This document shows positions 8,327 through 17,514 of a stretch of 33,556 nt of DNA, in pieces; the stretch's first letter is position 1, and each line of letters begins with the position of its first letter. The stretch is from NCBI RefSeq assembly GCF_000513715.1, contig NZ_AQOD01000023.1, forward strand, positions 1 through 33,556, in the 5' to 3' direction. The position numbers were made by a program, and so were the translations under genes. Under the pieces are notes generated by a model. It was not told where the DNA came from. It saw only the letters and a program-made list of their open reading frames with translations, and searched no databases. The DNA is from Salinivibrio socompensis S35 (GTDB taxonomy: Bacteria; Pseudomonadota; Gammaproteobacteria; Enterobacterales; Vibrionaceae).

Positions 8327-8874
8327 ATGCGTAAATCTCTTTTAGCCAGCGCGATTGTCGCGTTGGCTTCTTTCAGCGCCGTGGCCAATGAAGAAGACGC
8401 CAACCTCACCACCATGAGTAATTTTAGTTACGATTACTTGGAAGGACGTATCGGTGTTAGCCCCCTCACCTATGGTGCAGGATTTAGCATGTCTATTCAC
8501 CCTAATGCGCACATTCGTGTCGAAGCCGATACCGAATTTGATTCAGATTGGGATACCGCTGCCGGGGTTGGCTTTCATGCGCCGATCAACAACTGGGCAG
8601 ACTTAACCGGTGAATTGCTTGCTCGTGGTGTTAAAAAAGAGAACTTCGACAGCGACATGGGTTTGGAAATCAACCTCGGCATTCGCCAATGGTTGGGGCC
8701 GCAAGTTGAGGTGGGCGGTGAAATTGGCCTACTGACGGTGGATGATGAAGAAGATACCTTTGGCTCGGCTTACGGTCGGTTCCACGCCACAGAGCTGTTC
8801 TCGTTAGGCGCAGCTACCGGGTTAACGAGTGGTATGGCGATCAGTTTATGTTTACGACTCGCTTTAAATATTGA
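8327..8874 (+). CDS. Small outer-membrane beta-barrel protein, frameshifted at the end
   Basis: Exported barrel protein, 182 residues after repair. The start at 8327 gives a signal peptide (MRKSLLASAIVALASFSAVA, then NEED). Alternating polar and aromatic strands follow, rich in Gly, Asp and Glu, as in eight-strand porin-like barrels of vibrios. One base is missing near 8816-8818. Without repair, translation runs to a TGA at 8918 and gives a tail unlike an OMP. In the shifted frame the end reads RVNEWYGDQFMFTTRFKY and stops at 8872-8874. That restores the C-terminal aromatic residue required for BAM recognition, which strongly supports the repair. The gene is monocistronic, with its own promoter and a hairpin terminator. 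The cargo or function is unknown. Confidence 0.78.
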
Positions 8875-8921
8875 TAGCGATACCGCTAACAAGGCACGAG
8901 GCAAAGGCAGCCAACGCTGAT

Positions 8922-8949
8922 AAAAAAACCCGCATCATTGCGGGTTTTT
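8922..8949. terminator. Bidirectional intrinsic terminator
   Basis: ACCCGCA-tcat-TGCGGGT stem flanked by an A-run on the left and a T-run on the right. It serves the barrel gene on + and, through the A-run, the Usp gene on -. Confidence 0.85.
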
Positions 8950-8953
8950 CTTT

Positions 8954-8989
8954 ATCGAAGGTAGGAACACGATCGAAGGTAGAAACACG
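8954..8989. repeat. 18-bp tandem repeat (two copies, 17/18 identical)
   Basis: ATCGAAGGTAGGAACACG is followed directly by ATCGAAGGTAGAAACACG, between the terminator and the 3' end of the Usp gene. It is non-coding and of unknown role. Confidence 0.9.
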
Positions 8990-9003
8990 CCAATCATCGG
9001 CTA

Positions 9004-9855
9004 CTAGCGAATCAATAGCATGGGGACTGTCGACTCAATCAGCAGCTTCGTGGTGTTACTTCCGACGAAGAACTGACGCAGTTTTGAATGCCCGTAAGCC
9101 CCCATCACAATCAGACCCACTTGATTTGACGCTTGGTAATCTAAGATGGCTCGGTGTACTTCGCCCGTCAGTTGCGCTTGCACCACGCTCACCCCTGCTG
9201 CCTCTAATCGCTCAGCGGCACGTTTAAACGCAGTCAGCTTTTCTTGCGAGTCTTCTACCATGACTAAGTGGCAAGTCATCCCCGCTAATAATGGTGTGCT
9301 GAGCGCTTTCTCTACCAGCTTTTCGCTGATGTCACTGCCGTCAAACGCGAGCAAATAACTGTCTGGCGTGGAAAACTCACCATTTGCAATCAGCGTGTGT
9401 ACTTTGAGTGAACGCACCACGCTTTCAAGTTGTGAGCCAATGGCTTTGGCATCACTTTGATGCACTTCGCCAGATTTGCCCAATACCAATACACGAGTTT
9501 GCGCTTCCAGCTCAAGCAGCGTTTCGACCAAATTGCCATGACGTTGCGACTTACTGACGTCATCCAAGCCTTTCGCTTTGGCCTCGTCTTCCAATTCAGA
9601 AAGTAACACCTTCCCATGCTTCATTTCCAGCTTAGCCCGCTGACCATCGAGCTCAACCAATTCTTGTAACAGTTGCTCACGACTCCCAGCAGACAAGTTA
9701 CCGGATAGTTCAGGCTCCGTTTGATGGGACGATTTATCCAGTACATGGAGTAGCGTCAATGGCACAGACAGGCGGCTTGCCGCCCAAATGCTCAACGCTG
9801 CTACTTGCTTTGAATAATGCGGGCCATCGACGCATGCTAGGATCCGTTGCTCCAC
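9004..9855 (-). CDS. Universal stress protein, two Usp domains
   Basis: Cytoplasmic UspE-like protein with tandem UspA folds. The second domain has the ATP-binding pattern G-x2-G-x9-G-S (GAYGHSKLRQFFVGS); the first has a looser version around VLGKSGEVHQSD. I prefer the GTG at 9853-9855. It has AGGAG at proper spacing and its product (VEQRILACVDG) lines up with the paralogue at 28990 (MNKIIACIDG). The ATG at 9894 lacks a ribosome site. Usp proteins bind ATP or nucleotides and help survival under starvation, oxidative or salt stress. The close paralogue encoded next to sulP at 28990 shares the same domain plan. The gene has its own leader, and its 3' end meets the bidirectional terminator. Confidence 0.87.
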   Translation of the reverse strand: MEQRILACVDGPHYSKQVAALSIWAASRLSVPLTLLHVLDKSSHQTEPELSGNLSAGSREQLLQELVELDGQRAKLEMKHGKVLLSELEDEAKAKGLDDVSKSQRHGNLVETLLELEAQTRVLVLGKSGEVHQSDAKAIGSQLESVVRSLKVHTLIANGEFSTPDSYLLAFDGSDISEKLVEKALSTPLLAGMTCHLVMVEDSQEKLTAFKRAAERLEAAGVSVVQAQLTGEVHRAILDYQASNQVGLIVMGAYGHSKLRQFFVGSNTTKLLIESTVPMLLIR

Positions 9856-10071
9856 ATCCTGTCTCCTCTTAGTCGGATATTGCTGTTCATTCACTCAATC
9901 ATTTGCAAACAGCGATCAACGTATTATCACGGTTACAGCTATGTCATTGATAGTGACAGACACACGCGTGTCGTAAAGCATTAACCCATAAAAAGTTGAT
10001 CCAGTCGCCATGTTTATTCGTGCTTGTTTCATCGAATCATGACCTTACCCATGCTGGATGTCACTGGGAGT

Positions 10072-11275
10072 TCAGATACGTGGATACACGGGCAAAAGCA
10101 ATAGCGAAAACGAAAGAATAAGCCCGATAAGTGCGTAAGCAACCTCATTAAGGTCCAGCCAATATCGATCACGATACCGAATATCCAGGGTGACAAGGCT
10201 GTCGAGAGAATCATCATACCGGTCACCAGTGAGCGAATCGCACCAATATGAGAGACACCATACATCTCTGCCCATAGTGTATTAATCACCGGGTTGGTTG
10301 CACCAATGGCCAAACCAAATAGGCACATAAAGATCGGCGCAGCGCCGGATGGTTGATGTTGGCAATCGCCATTAGGCCGAGAATCAGCGGAATAGGGATA
10401 AGAATGAGCACATTTCGCGATCTATATTTATCAATAAGGTTGCCAGACACCACCGAGCTTAACCAATGCACAACCCCGTAAAATACAAAACTGCCGGCCA
10501 ACACGCTGGGTGCCCAGTGCTTTGCCTCTAGGATAAAGTCTTGTTGAATAAAGACACCGGTGACAAGAAAAGGCGTGATCAGTGCAAGCGGTATAATCAT
10601 CCAAAATCGCCAATCTCGGATCACATGCCTACGGCTTGCATCACTCGATTGATGGGTATGATTCGGATCAGAATAAGGTTGTTTAAGATCGGCTTTTTTT
10701 ACCAGAAATAAAACAAGAGGCAGAAAGACAATCAATATAGCCGCTGCAATAAATAACCAACTTTCACGCCAGCCTAAAAGCGCGATGAGCGCAATCAGCA
10801 GGGACGGCAAAACAACCTCTCCCAAAGCAACACCGCTACCGACGAGGCTAATCGCTTTCCCTTTATCTTGCGCAGCACGCTTAATTACGGTTGCTTGCGC
10901 AATATGAGGTAAAAACCCTTGCCCACAAAAACGCAGTAAGAAGATAACAATCAATAGCCCAATGACACTGTCTACTGAATACATCAACAGGCACGCTGCC
11001 GTAAGTAGTATCGAAAAAAAGACCAACAGCTTATCAACACGAATACGATCAACCACACCACCGAAGGTAATCACTAGCACACTGCTTGTCATGGTCGCAA
11101 TCGCATAGATCCCACCATAGGTCGCATCGTTCAGTTGCAGTGCGTCTTTAATACTGCTTCCATACCAACTAATAAAAAATGACTGGCCAATGTTCCCAAA
11201 AAAAATGGCTAAGAAGCCAAAGGCGATTAATGGCCACTGGTCACGAATTAACGCAGCATAAGATTTTATGAACAT
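10072..11275 (-). CDS. MFS transporter, two frameshifts
   Basis: Twelve-helix major facilitator, about 401 residues after repair. The first 300 residues run in one frame from 11275 (MFIKSYAALIRDQWPLIAFG). One base is missing near 10345, after AIANINHPAL, and the next frame gives MCLFGLAIGATNPVINTLWA. A second base is missing near 10150, after FGIVIDIGW, and the end reads NEVAYALIGLILSFSLLLLP with a stop at 10072. Family features include the GGVVDRIRVDK loop between helices 2 and 3. The substrate cannot be told. The ATG lies inside the last codons of the patatin gene (a 10-base overlap) behind GAGGAA, so it is the third gene of a coupled operon with the DksA-like and patatin genes. Downstream, 9856-10071 holds no gene. 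Confidence 0.78.
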
Positions 11276-12102
11276 GTTTCCTCATTGATATGTTTTTTGC
11301 CTAATTCTCGTCCCAGATCGTATCCTGCTTCTAAATACGCTTTATTCATGGTAAATCGCCCGACACGAAACGTCTCATTGGGGGCAATCACTTTTATCGT
11401 GCAATCAGCCGGTGGATGATGAATAAAGTCCAACGCATCGTTATAACGACGATGACGGTGGTTCATTGCCTCAAATAACGCAGGCGCGTGTCTAATAACT
11501 GGCTTTAACAAACGTATTGACCGCGTATTTTTTTTCCTATACCCGAGAGGGCGAGACAAAATAACAGTAATATCTCTTGCGCCTTGTTGATACGCAAACT
11601 TCACCGGTATTGAATCGGCAATACCACCATCAGTCATTGAGATGCCGTCAACATTGGGGTAGTCACGATACGCCAGAGGGATCGAGCAAGAGGCAACGAT
11701 GGCCTCATGATTAAAACCCGCCTTATCCATGCAAAAATAGTGGGGTTGGCCGGTTTCAACACTCGTCGTAACGACCCATAGTGGACACCGCAAAGCCTGA
11801 CTTAACGGCTCCGCGTCAAACGATGCGTGCCAAAGCCAAGACACATCACACAGGTGTCCTCCTTTGAGGTACCGCTTAAAACTGAAAAACTCTGCTGACG
11901 TCGCATAGTTAAGTATAATTCTTTTACTTCTACTATAACTACCTGATAAATAACCAATTAGATTAGTAGATCCTGCAGAGACACCCACACAGAAGTGAAA
12001 ATCATAAAACGCGGATTCAATAAACTGATCCAATACGCCCGCGGCAAAAATACCACGCATCGCACCACCTTCAACCACGAGCGCTTTTTGTCGAGTCGTC
12101 AT
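11266..12102 (-). CDS. Patatin-like phospholipase (YjjU type)
   Basis: Predicted lipid acyl hydrolase of 278 residues with no signal peptide. The patatin motifs are all present: the oxyanion loop EGGAMRG (11-17), the nucleophile elbow G40-V-S42-A-G44, and the catalytic D158-G-G160. It acts by a Ser-Asp dyad on phospholipids or related esters. The length and the C-terminal region (FTMNKAYLEAGYDLGRE) match the bacterial YjjU-like subgroup. Its start overlaps the DksA-like gene by ATGA (12099-12102), and its stop overlaps the MFS gene, so the three are likely co-translated. The physiological link between a DksA-like factor, a lipase and a transporter is unknown. Confidence 0.88.
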   Translation of the reverse strand: MTTRQKALVVEGGAMRGIFAAGVLDQFIESAFYDFHFCVGVSAGSTNLIGYLSGSYSRSKRIILNYATSAEFFSFKRYLKGGHLCDVSWLWHASFDAEPLSQALRCPLWVVTTSVETGQPHYFCMDKAGFNHEAIVASCSIPLAYRDYPNVDGISMTDGGIADSIPVKFAYQQGARDITVILSRPLGYRKKNTRSIRLLKPVIRHAPALFEAMNHRHRRYNDALDFIHHPPADCTIKVIAPNETFRVGRFTMNKAYLEAGYDLGRELGKKHINEETCS

Positions 12103-12440
12103 TGGTTATTACCCTCACAGCCCACACAACGTAGTGCACAAGGATCAAATTCTAAACGTTTGGGGTTAATGGGCTCATCGCAATCAATACAGTAGCCATA
12201 GTCGTCTTCTTCGATACGTCTTAGTGCCGCTCTCACTTGAAGCAAGCGATCACGACGACGCCGTTTCTGCTCCAACGCCATTTGTTGACTTTGCATCGCA
12301 TCCATTCGCGACAAACGACCCACGCTTTGTTGATCGAGCGTCACCGTACTATCCGTTCCGTTTTGCTCACTGATCTCTAACTCCGCCAACAAATCTGCCT
12401 CTAAAGCAGAGAGTTGCGCATGAAAAATATCAGAATTCAT
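12099..12440 (-). CDS. DksA/TraR family C4 zinc-finger protein
   Basis: Short DksA-like protein of 113 residues. A basic coiled-coil segment (QKRRRRDRLLQVRAALRRIEED) precedes a zinc finger with C-x2-C-x17-C-x2-C spacing (CIDCDEP ... CVGC), the spacing of DksA. Such proteins insert into the RNA polymerase secondary channel and can tune rRNA or stress promoters. The coiled-coil tip lacks the classic DxxDxA, showing RMDAMQSQQMA instead, so its effect may differ from DksA. It is first in the operon with the patatin and MFS genes. The start has AGAGGTG upstream. It is divergent from the gene at 12754. Confidence 0.88.
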   Translation of the reverse strand: MNSDIFHAQLSALEADLLAELEISEQNGTDSTVTLDQQSVGRLSRMDAMQSQQMALEQKRRRRDRLLQVRAALRRIEEDDYGYCIDCDEPINPKRLEFDPCALRCVGCEGNNQ

Positions 12441-12753
12441 ATGTGCACCTCTTATTTTCTGTGAATCACACCGCTGACTATCACGATGGCTTCTATGTCA
12501 TTTCCAAATACCAAGAAGAAATAGGATACAAAAATCGCTTGGCTGTCATTGAATTATCCATCACTGATCAAGCGCACGGCTAAATAAAACGAAAGAAACC
12601 ATCATCGAGCCGCATTTATGATATGACGTATTTTACATCAAATTGTGTGTTGTTCAGTCACTTATTCAGGTTTTCACTACTTATTGACACACAAACGCCA
12701 CGATCTGCGCTAGGCTTTGCCATCTCTTCATTTCGCCAGGATAAAAAGACAGC
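12441..12753. other. Divergent intergenic region
   Basis: About 313 bases between the DksA-like gene (-) and the membrane protein gene (+). It must hold both promoters. TTGACA at 12684-12689 could be a -35 for the + gene, but no good -10 is at standard spacing. No RNA gene or repeat is evident. Confidence 0.5.
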
Positions 12754-13776
12754 ATGAACCCAATTGCCGGGCCTTTTCCTAGAGACACTTACCGTTTTCC
12801 GAAAGGCCGCTTTTCCATATTGAGCGTTTACAGCTTTACCAGTGCCGCGATTGTGGCTTCAACGATTTTCTCGCTCCTTTTATTTCTCTCGCTTGATGAC
12901 AACCCTCTGATGCAGTGGTTGTTTGGCGCACTCGCGGTCATTTTTGAAGCGGGTAAGTTTTATGCGTGGTATGAATTTGGCGAGCGTCGTGCACACGGTA
13001 ACTATACTGGCGCCGCCTCGGCTCTGGTTTTTTACCTCATTCTGGCGTTAATCTCAATTGGCGGTAGCATCGGCGGCATCAATAGTGCCACCAATGCCGC
13101 GCAGAGTGAACAGCAACAAAGCGAGGCCAAGGTCGCCGCGTATGGCCGCCAAATTGACGCGATTGAGCAACAGATTGCACTTAACAACGAAGCAGCTGAA
13201 CGCTATATTGAGCTAGATAGAATTGCGACAGGCGTGGCGCGGCTGCAACGGGAAAACACCCAATTACGCAAAGAACAACAACAACTGGCATTAGAGCGTG
13301 ATAGCTTACCGGCGGTGGCTCAGGGATCCGTTTTGGGGCTGATCAGTAATCTTGCCAGCACTTTAGGCGTGAGTGCCAACCAAGCCCAGTCTTGGCTGGT
13401 GATTTTTCTCTCTGTACTGTTAGATTTATTTGCCGCCTTTTTTGTCGGTGTTATTGGTGAGGAGCAACGCTTCCGCCATTGGTATCGTCACCCACATACC
13501 ACACCGCATACTCCCGAGAGTGCTAAGAGATCTCATCACGCCGAAGTAATGACAGATGAATCGACGATTTCCTCTGATACGCTCGCTGAGGATACTGACT
13601 CCCCTTATGCGGAAATTAAAGCCGCATTAGCCGCAAAAACATTACGCTGTAGCAAAAAAGCGGTGATGACGGAGTATGCGCTAAGCCAAGACACTGTCGA
13701 TGCCCTTTTTGCACAGCTACAAAAAAACGGACTGGTCGCCAAAAAACCTAACCATCATTATCATTGGGTGGGATAG
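12754..13776 (+). CDS. Membrane protein with coiled coil and C-terminal winged-helix-like domain
   Basis: Family not recognised; 340 residues. Visible parts are: hydrophobic helices at about 25-47, 51-70 and 86-107, a long Gln/Glu-rich coiled coil (115-185), another membrane helix (213-234), a polar linker, and a compact C-terminal segment (285-339). The last segment has the helix pattern of a small winged helix (AEIKAALAAKTLRCSKKAVM, then a Q-x-NGL wing-like turn). If that is correct, a DNA- or protein-binding head would be tethered to the inner membrane. It lies 34 bases before azlC on the same strand and may be co-transcribed. The rich coiled coil could sit in the periplasm or the cytoplasm, depending on the true helix count. 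Confidence 0.6.
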   Translation: MNPIAGPFPRDTYRFPKGRFSILSVYSFTSAAIVASTIFSLLLFLSLDDNPLMQWLFGALAVIFEAGKFYAWYEFGERRAHGNYTGAASALVFYLILALISIGGSIGGINSATNAAQSEQQQSEAKVAAYGRQIDAIEQQIALNNEAAERYIELDRIATGVARLQRENTQLRKEQQQLALERDSLPAVAQGSVLGLISNLASTLGVSANQAQSWLVIFLSVLLDLFAAFFVGVIGEEQRFRHWYRHPHTTPHTPESAKRSHHAEVMTDESTISSDTLAEDTDSPYAEIKAALAAKTLRCSKKAVMTEYALSQDTVDALFAQLQKNGLVAKKPNHHYHWVG

Positions 13777-13810
13777 ACTGTACGAAAAAAGACAAATAAC
13801 AAGGTGAACT

Positions 13811-14533
13811 ATGCATAACGCTGCACAAGAGGTGCATACCCCCGAGGTATCACTGTGGCGCGCACTAGGCGATGTAAGTCCATTGTGTCTGGCGGTGCTG
13901 CCATGGGGGATTTTATGTGGTTCGTTAGGGCTGCAAATGGGGTTAACGGCCCTGCAAACCCAAGCCATGTCATTATTGGTGTTTGCTGGCGCAGTGCAAT
14001 TATCCGGCACCATGATGGTGGGCAGTGCTGCTGGCCTCCCCGCGGTGTTAGGTTCTACGTTAGTGATTAGCGCACGCCACCTGTTATATGGTGCACACTT
14101 TCGCCAATACATTACGCCTTTGCCACTTAACTGGCGCCTTGGCCTTGGTTTTTTATTGACTGACGAAATGTACGCACTCTCGAGCGCGCACACCAACAAA
14201 CATGGTCACTTTTCCAAGCACTATGCACTCTATACGGGGGCAGCATTTTACATGGGTTGGAATCTTGCCACCTTAGCGGGCATTTTGGCGGGATCCCAAC
14301 TGAAAGCGTTGGAGGCCATTGGGCTTGATTTTGCCATTGCAGCAACCTTTATCGCCTTGACGGTTCCCAGTATCAAAACGCGACCTGTTTTACTGTGTGC
14401 TTTAGCAAGTGGTTTAAGTATGGTGTTATTCACCTATTATCACGTACCCAACGCACTGATTATCGCCACCGGCATTGGGATGACGGCGGGATTACTGGCT
14501 GAGTCACTACCGGCTCGGAGGATCAGATCATGA
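13811..14533 (+). CDS. azlC: AzlC-type branched-chain amino acid exporter, large subunit
   Basis: Inner-membrane permease of 240 residues, the usual AzlC length, with about seven hydrophobic helices. Family landmarks: a polar start, PWGILCGSLGLQMGL, FAGAVQLSGTMMV, ISARHLLYGAHF and LTDEMYAL. With AzlD it forms a two-part exporter of branched-chain amino acids and analogues. Ribosome site AAGGTG. It overlaps azlD by ATGA. The specificity here is by family only. Confidence 0.9.
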   Translation: MHNAAQEVHTPEVSLWRALGDVSPLCLAVLPWGILCGSLGLQMGLTALQTQAMSLLVFAGAVQLSGTMMVGSAAGLPAVLGSTLVISARHLLYGAHFRQYITPLPLNWRLGLGFLLTDEMYALSSAHTNKHGHFSKHYALYTGAAFYMGWNLATLAGILAGSQLKALEAIGLDFAIAATFIALTVPSIKTRPVLLCALASGLSMVLFTYYHVPNALIIATGIGMTAGLLAESLPARRIRS

Positions 14534-14850
14534 ACGACTGGTTAATGATCGTCGCGATGGCGTTGATCACCTTTTCCGTGCGCTACGTTCTGCTTGCACG
14601 CAGTGTGCCTGTGCGTATCGGCCCGCGATTGCAACGGTTACTCACCTACTCTGCACCTGCCGTGCTCACTGCGCTTTGGGTACCGATTGTTTTCTTTCCT
14701 GAGGATGAGTTATCCGTGACAGTCACTAACCCTTATCTGTTGGGCGCCTTACTTGCCATTGGCTTAGCGTGCACCCGTTTATCGATGTTATTAGTGGTCG
14801 GGATATCGATTGGCTTCTTTGTTGCCCTTCAGCTGCAGGTGTTCGGCTAA
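14530..14850 (+). CDS. azlD: AzlD-type branched-chain amino acid exporter, small subunit
   Basis: 106 residues and four hydrophobic helices, with the family pattern TFSVRYVLL near the start, then a PRLQRLLTYSAPAVLTALWV loop. It is the obligate partner of AzlC, with a 4-base overlap of the two frames. A strong terminator follows at once, ending the operon. Confidence 0.9.
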   Translation: MNDWLMIVAMALITFSVRYVLLARSVPVRIGPRLQRLLTYSAPAVLTALWVPIVFFPEDELSVTVTNPYLLGALLAIGLACTRLSMLLVVGISIGFFVALQLQVFG

Positions 14851-14863
14851 CGCATAGAAAAAC

Positions 14864-14893
14864 AAAAGGCGGGAGCATTTACCCGCCTTTTTT
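14864..14893 (+). terminator. Intrinsic terminator after azlD
   Basis: Stem AAAGGCGGG / CCCGCCTTT with an 8-base loop, followed by a T-run. The A-run on the left may also let it end the minus-strand YrhK-like transcript. Confidence 0.85.
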
Positions 14894-14929
14894 ATCATCT
14901 TCGATATATCTGTGATTCACATATGAACA

Positions 14930-15202
14930 TCAGTTATTTTGAACACGTTGCTGCATGCGTGAGACGTGCACCAATCCGGTTAATTTGATACTCGGCTTGA
15001 GCAGAAGCTGCGCACTCCCGACGATAAAGAGCCAGGTGCCGCTTTCTATCAATGCATCATTGAGAAAAAAGAAGCTTCCAATCAAAAACCAGATCGCAAT
15101 CAACAGGTCGTTAAATGCACCAAAGGCTTCATAACGACGCTGAATCGCAAAATGCTTATTACCAATATCAATATCCAGCTCTCGGCCATTACGCTGTATC
15201 AT
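14930..15202 (-). CDS. YrhK-like small membrane protein
   Basis: 90 residues with the YrhK-domain pattern: RRYEAFGAFNDLLIAIWFLI and a second hydrophobic stretch after LNDALIESGTW. It has two membrane helices; the family function is unknown. It is encoded 38 bases downstream of another small membrane protein gene on the same strand, so the two may be co-transcribed. Confidence 0.8.
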   Translation of the reverse strand: MIQRNGRELDIDIGNKHFAIQRRYEAFGAFNDLLIAIWFLIGSFFFLNDALIESGTWLFIVGSAQLLLKPSIKLTGLVHVSRMQQRVQNN

Positions 15203-15240
15203 TCGCTTTCTCTGGACCTTGGTATTAATAATTGATGGAT

Positions 15241-15474
15241 TTAACAGTCAATATGTTGACGTTTAATCCCCAGCATCGTCTGCACCATATTCAAGAAGAA
15301 GGTGACAGCACTCATACCTAAAAACAACCATGCAAGAGGGATGAAGGCGAAGAGCTCTTGTATCGGACTGTTTGCAGCCGTTTGTGGCGTGGAAAGGTTG
15401 AAGGCAAGCAGGCAACCGATGCCAATGAGGAAGAAAATAAAAGACGTACGAAAGTGTCGCAGTAGGGTTAGCAT
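15241..15474 (-). CDS. Small two-helix membrane protein, unrecognised
   Basis: 77 residues with two hydrophobic helices (about 11-26 and 43-65) and a short polar tail (GIKRQHIDC). AAGG lies a few bases before the ATG. I recognise no family. Same strand and close to the YrhK-like gene, so possibly one small operon. The T-rich run upstream belongs to the chemoreceptor terminator. Confidence 0.6.
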   Translation of the reverse strand: MLTLLRHFRTSFIFFLIGIGCLLAFNLSTPQTAANSPIQELFAFIPLAWLFLGMSAVTFFLNMVQTMLGIKRQHIDC

Positions 15475-15551
15475 AAAACCTTTTTTAGTTGCTTCAGTAT
15501 TTGGTGTGACCGACGGCTGTCTCAGAAGTTCCCACTTTTTGCATTTTTTTC

Positions 15552-15591
15552 AAAAAAAAGCGTTCACCTCATTATCACCAAGGTGAACGCT
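15552..15591 (-). terminator. Intrinsic terminator of the chemoreceptor gene
   Basis: An 11-bp perfect stem AGCGTTCACCT / AGGTGAACGCT followed, on the minus strand, by a run of eight T. It sits just downstream of the MCP stop. Confidence 0.88.
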
Positions 15592-15630
15592 GGCCTGTGT
15601 GACTGGCTTAACACCAGCGAATCATTAAAC

Positions 15631-17514
15631 CTATAGCTTGTAAGTTGACACTTTGTCGCTCAGCTTCGTGGCTTGATGACGCAGATTATCCGCCTCTTGC
15701 GACGTGTCGTTGGCGCTATGCACTAAATGCTCAGACACATCTTTGATTGACGTAATATTCTGTGTGATTTCACTGGTGACATGGGTCTGTTCTTCAGCTG
15801 CCGTGGCAATTTGAGTCGCCATATCACTGATCTGATTCACGGCGGCATCAATTTCACTGAGCGCCGCGGTGGCTTTATCAACATCAGCGACCGAATCTTC
15901 CGCCAAGGATGAGCTACTGTCCATGGTGGACACAGCGCTTGCGGTCGTGGTTTGCAAGGTCTCAATTGTTGACTTGATTTCTTCTGTTGAGGCGTGTGTA
16001 CGTTGCGACAAGATACGCACCTCATCGGCTACCACCGCAAAGCCACGACCCTGCTCCCCCGCACGTGCCGCTTCAATCGCCGCATTCAATGCCAGTAGGT
16101 TGGTTTGCTCAGCAATGCCTTGAATGGTTGATAACACGGTGGAGATCTCTTGCGAGTGTTTGTCCAACTCGGCCACGATGGTGCTCGCCTGTTTGAGTTC
16201 ATCCGATAAGCGTGTGATCGATGTTTTGGTATTTTCAACCACCGCACGCCCGTTGTCAGTACTCTCCGTCGACGCTTGCGCTGTACTGGCCGTATGCTCA
16301 GCATGAGAAGCAATCTCTTGCGTCGCGGAGGCCAGCTCAGTGACCGCCGTGGCCACCATGGTGACTTCTTGTTGTTGCTGATTGATATCATCCACGTTGC
16401 GGCGAGCGCGTTCAGTACTGCTATCTGATTGCGAGGTCAGTTGCTGCGCTTGTTCACGAATATGGCTGATGAGCTGATGCATACTGCCAACGAACGTGTT
16501 GAAGTTTTTTGCCAGCTGCCCCACTTCATCATCACTTTCTACCTCAATCCGTTGAGTGAGATCTCCGCTACCATGCGCAATTTGCTCCAAGGCATTGGAA
16601 ACATTGGTTAACGGCCTGAACAAAATATTGACCAGTAAGTTAAATAGCAGCGTACAAGCAATTACAACTGCAATCGTGACCGCAATTTGTCCCCACACTG
16701 CATCAAACAGTGGCGCCACTAAGGAGTCGTAGTTAATCACGGTCACGGTGATCAAATCGGTATCTTTGATCGCTTTTGCGTAAACGACACTTTCAGCGCC
16801 ACCTACCTCAGCGGTGACACTCCCGCCAGAGTTCATCGCCGATTTTATGGTATTAAACGATAATCCCAGTTCACTGACCGATTGGTTGAGTAGATCGGCA
16901 TTAGCATGAGTAAAGACATTGCCATCCTGGTTGGCAATAAACATATAACCATTGCCAGGCAAAATCACTTTCTCCAAGCCCTCAATGATATCGCCAATTT
17001 CTACATCTGCGCCCAACACCAAGGTTTGTCCATTAAACTGCAATGCCTTACCCAAAGAGACCACATTCGCCCCCGTAGCGGCCGCTACAGTAGGATTATC
17101 CATAAACACATTCGACGGCGCAGCCTTCGCATTGGTGTACCAGCCCCATTTTCTCGGATCGTCATTCCCCGGTGGCAACACCACGCCATTGGCATTATCT
17201 TGGCTGCCGTCAGGATAGGCGAGAAAGACGTTATCAAACCCACCTGCATCGCGAACCTGTTTAAGATGCGTGACCATATTGGCCGGATCCGCTTCGCGGG
17301 TCAGTGACGTCATTGCGCGCTCTTTGGAAGCCACCCAATCCGACACATACTGATTATACGATGCGGTAGTGCTTTCGAGTCGTTGTGCCACTTCGGTATC
17401 GAGTCGCGATAAAGAAGCCCGAAAAGAAAGCGCTTCGACCAGAAAGCCACCGATAATAATGGCAAGACCGGCAGAGACCGCCAGCTTGTGCTTGAGGGAA
17501 AGTTTTTTAAACAT
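15631..17514 (-). CDS. Methyl-accepting chemotaxis protein, dCache sensor
   Basis: Transmembrane chemoreceptor of 627 residues. TM1 at about 10-30, a periplasmic dCache domain (about 35-270, with [14 protein letters not shown] in place of the usual RPWY segment), TM2 at about 277-300, HAMP (about 302-355), then the coiled-coil signalling domain. The conserved tip is intact ([32 protein letters not shown]). It feeds CheA/CheW; the chemotaxis kinase genes are not in this window. The ligand is unknown; dCache receptors often bind amino acids or other small organic molecules. Single gene with its own terminator, divergent from the signalling cluster at 17894. Confidence 0.93.
   Translation of the reverse strand: MFKKLSLKHKLAVSAGLAIIIGGFLVEALSFRASLSRLDTEVAQRLESTTASYNQYVSDWVASKERAMTSLTREADPANMVTHLKQVRDAGGFDNVFLAYPDGSQDNANGVVLPPGNDDPRKWGWYTNAKAAPSNVFMDNPTVAAATGANVVSLGKALQFNGQTLVLGADVEIGDIIEGLEKVILPGNGYMFIANQDGNVFTHANADLLNQSVSELGLSFNTIKSAMNSGGSVTAEVGGAESVVYAKAIKDTDLITVTVINYDSLVAPLFDAVWGQIAVTIAVVIACTLLFNLLVNILFRPLTNVSNALEQIAHGSGDLTQRIEVESDDEVGQLAKNFNTFVGSMHQLISHIREQAQQLTSQSDSSTERARRNVDDINQQQQEVTMVATAVTELASATQEIASHAEHTASTAQASTESTDNGRAVVENTKTSITRLSDELKQASTIVAELDKHSQEISTVLSTIQGIAEQTNLLALNAAIEAARAGEQGRGFAVVADEVRILSQRTHASTEEIKSTIETLQTTTASAVSTMDSSSSLAEDSVADVDKATAALSEIDAAVNQISDMATQIATAAEEQTHVTSEITQNITSIKDVSEHLVHSANDTSQEADNLRHQATKLSDKVSTYKL

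Noticed and set aside
8871-9227. 118-codon frame on + overlapping the Usp gene
   Set aside because: Shadow of the Usp gene on the other strand; it starts after the true OMP stop and crosses a terminator.
13717-14199. 160-codon frame on - over azlC
   Set aside because: Antisense to azlC, whose family match is clear; low-complexity product with no domain.
16906-17307. 133-codon frame on + inside the chemoreceptor gene
   Set aside because: It is antisense to a well-conserved dCache/MCP coding region and has no recognisable protein features.
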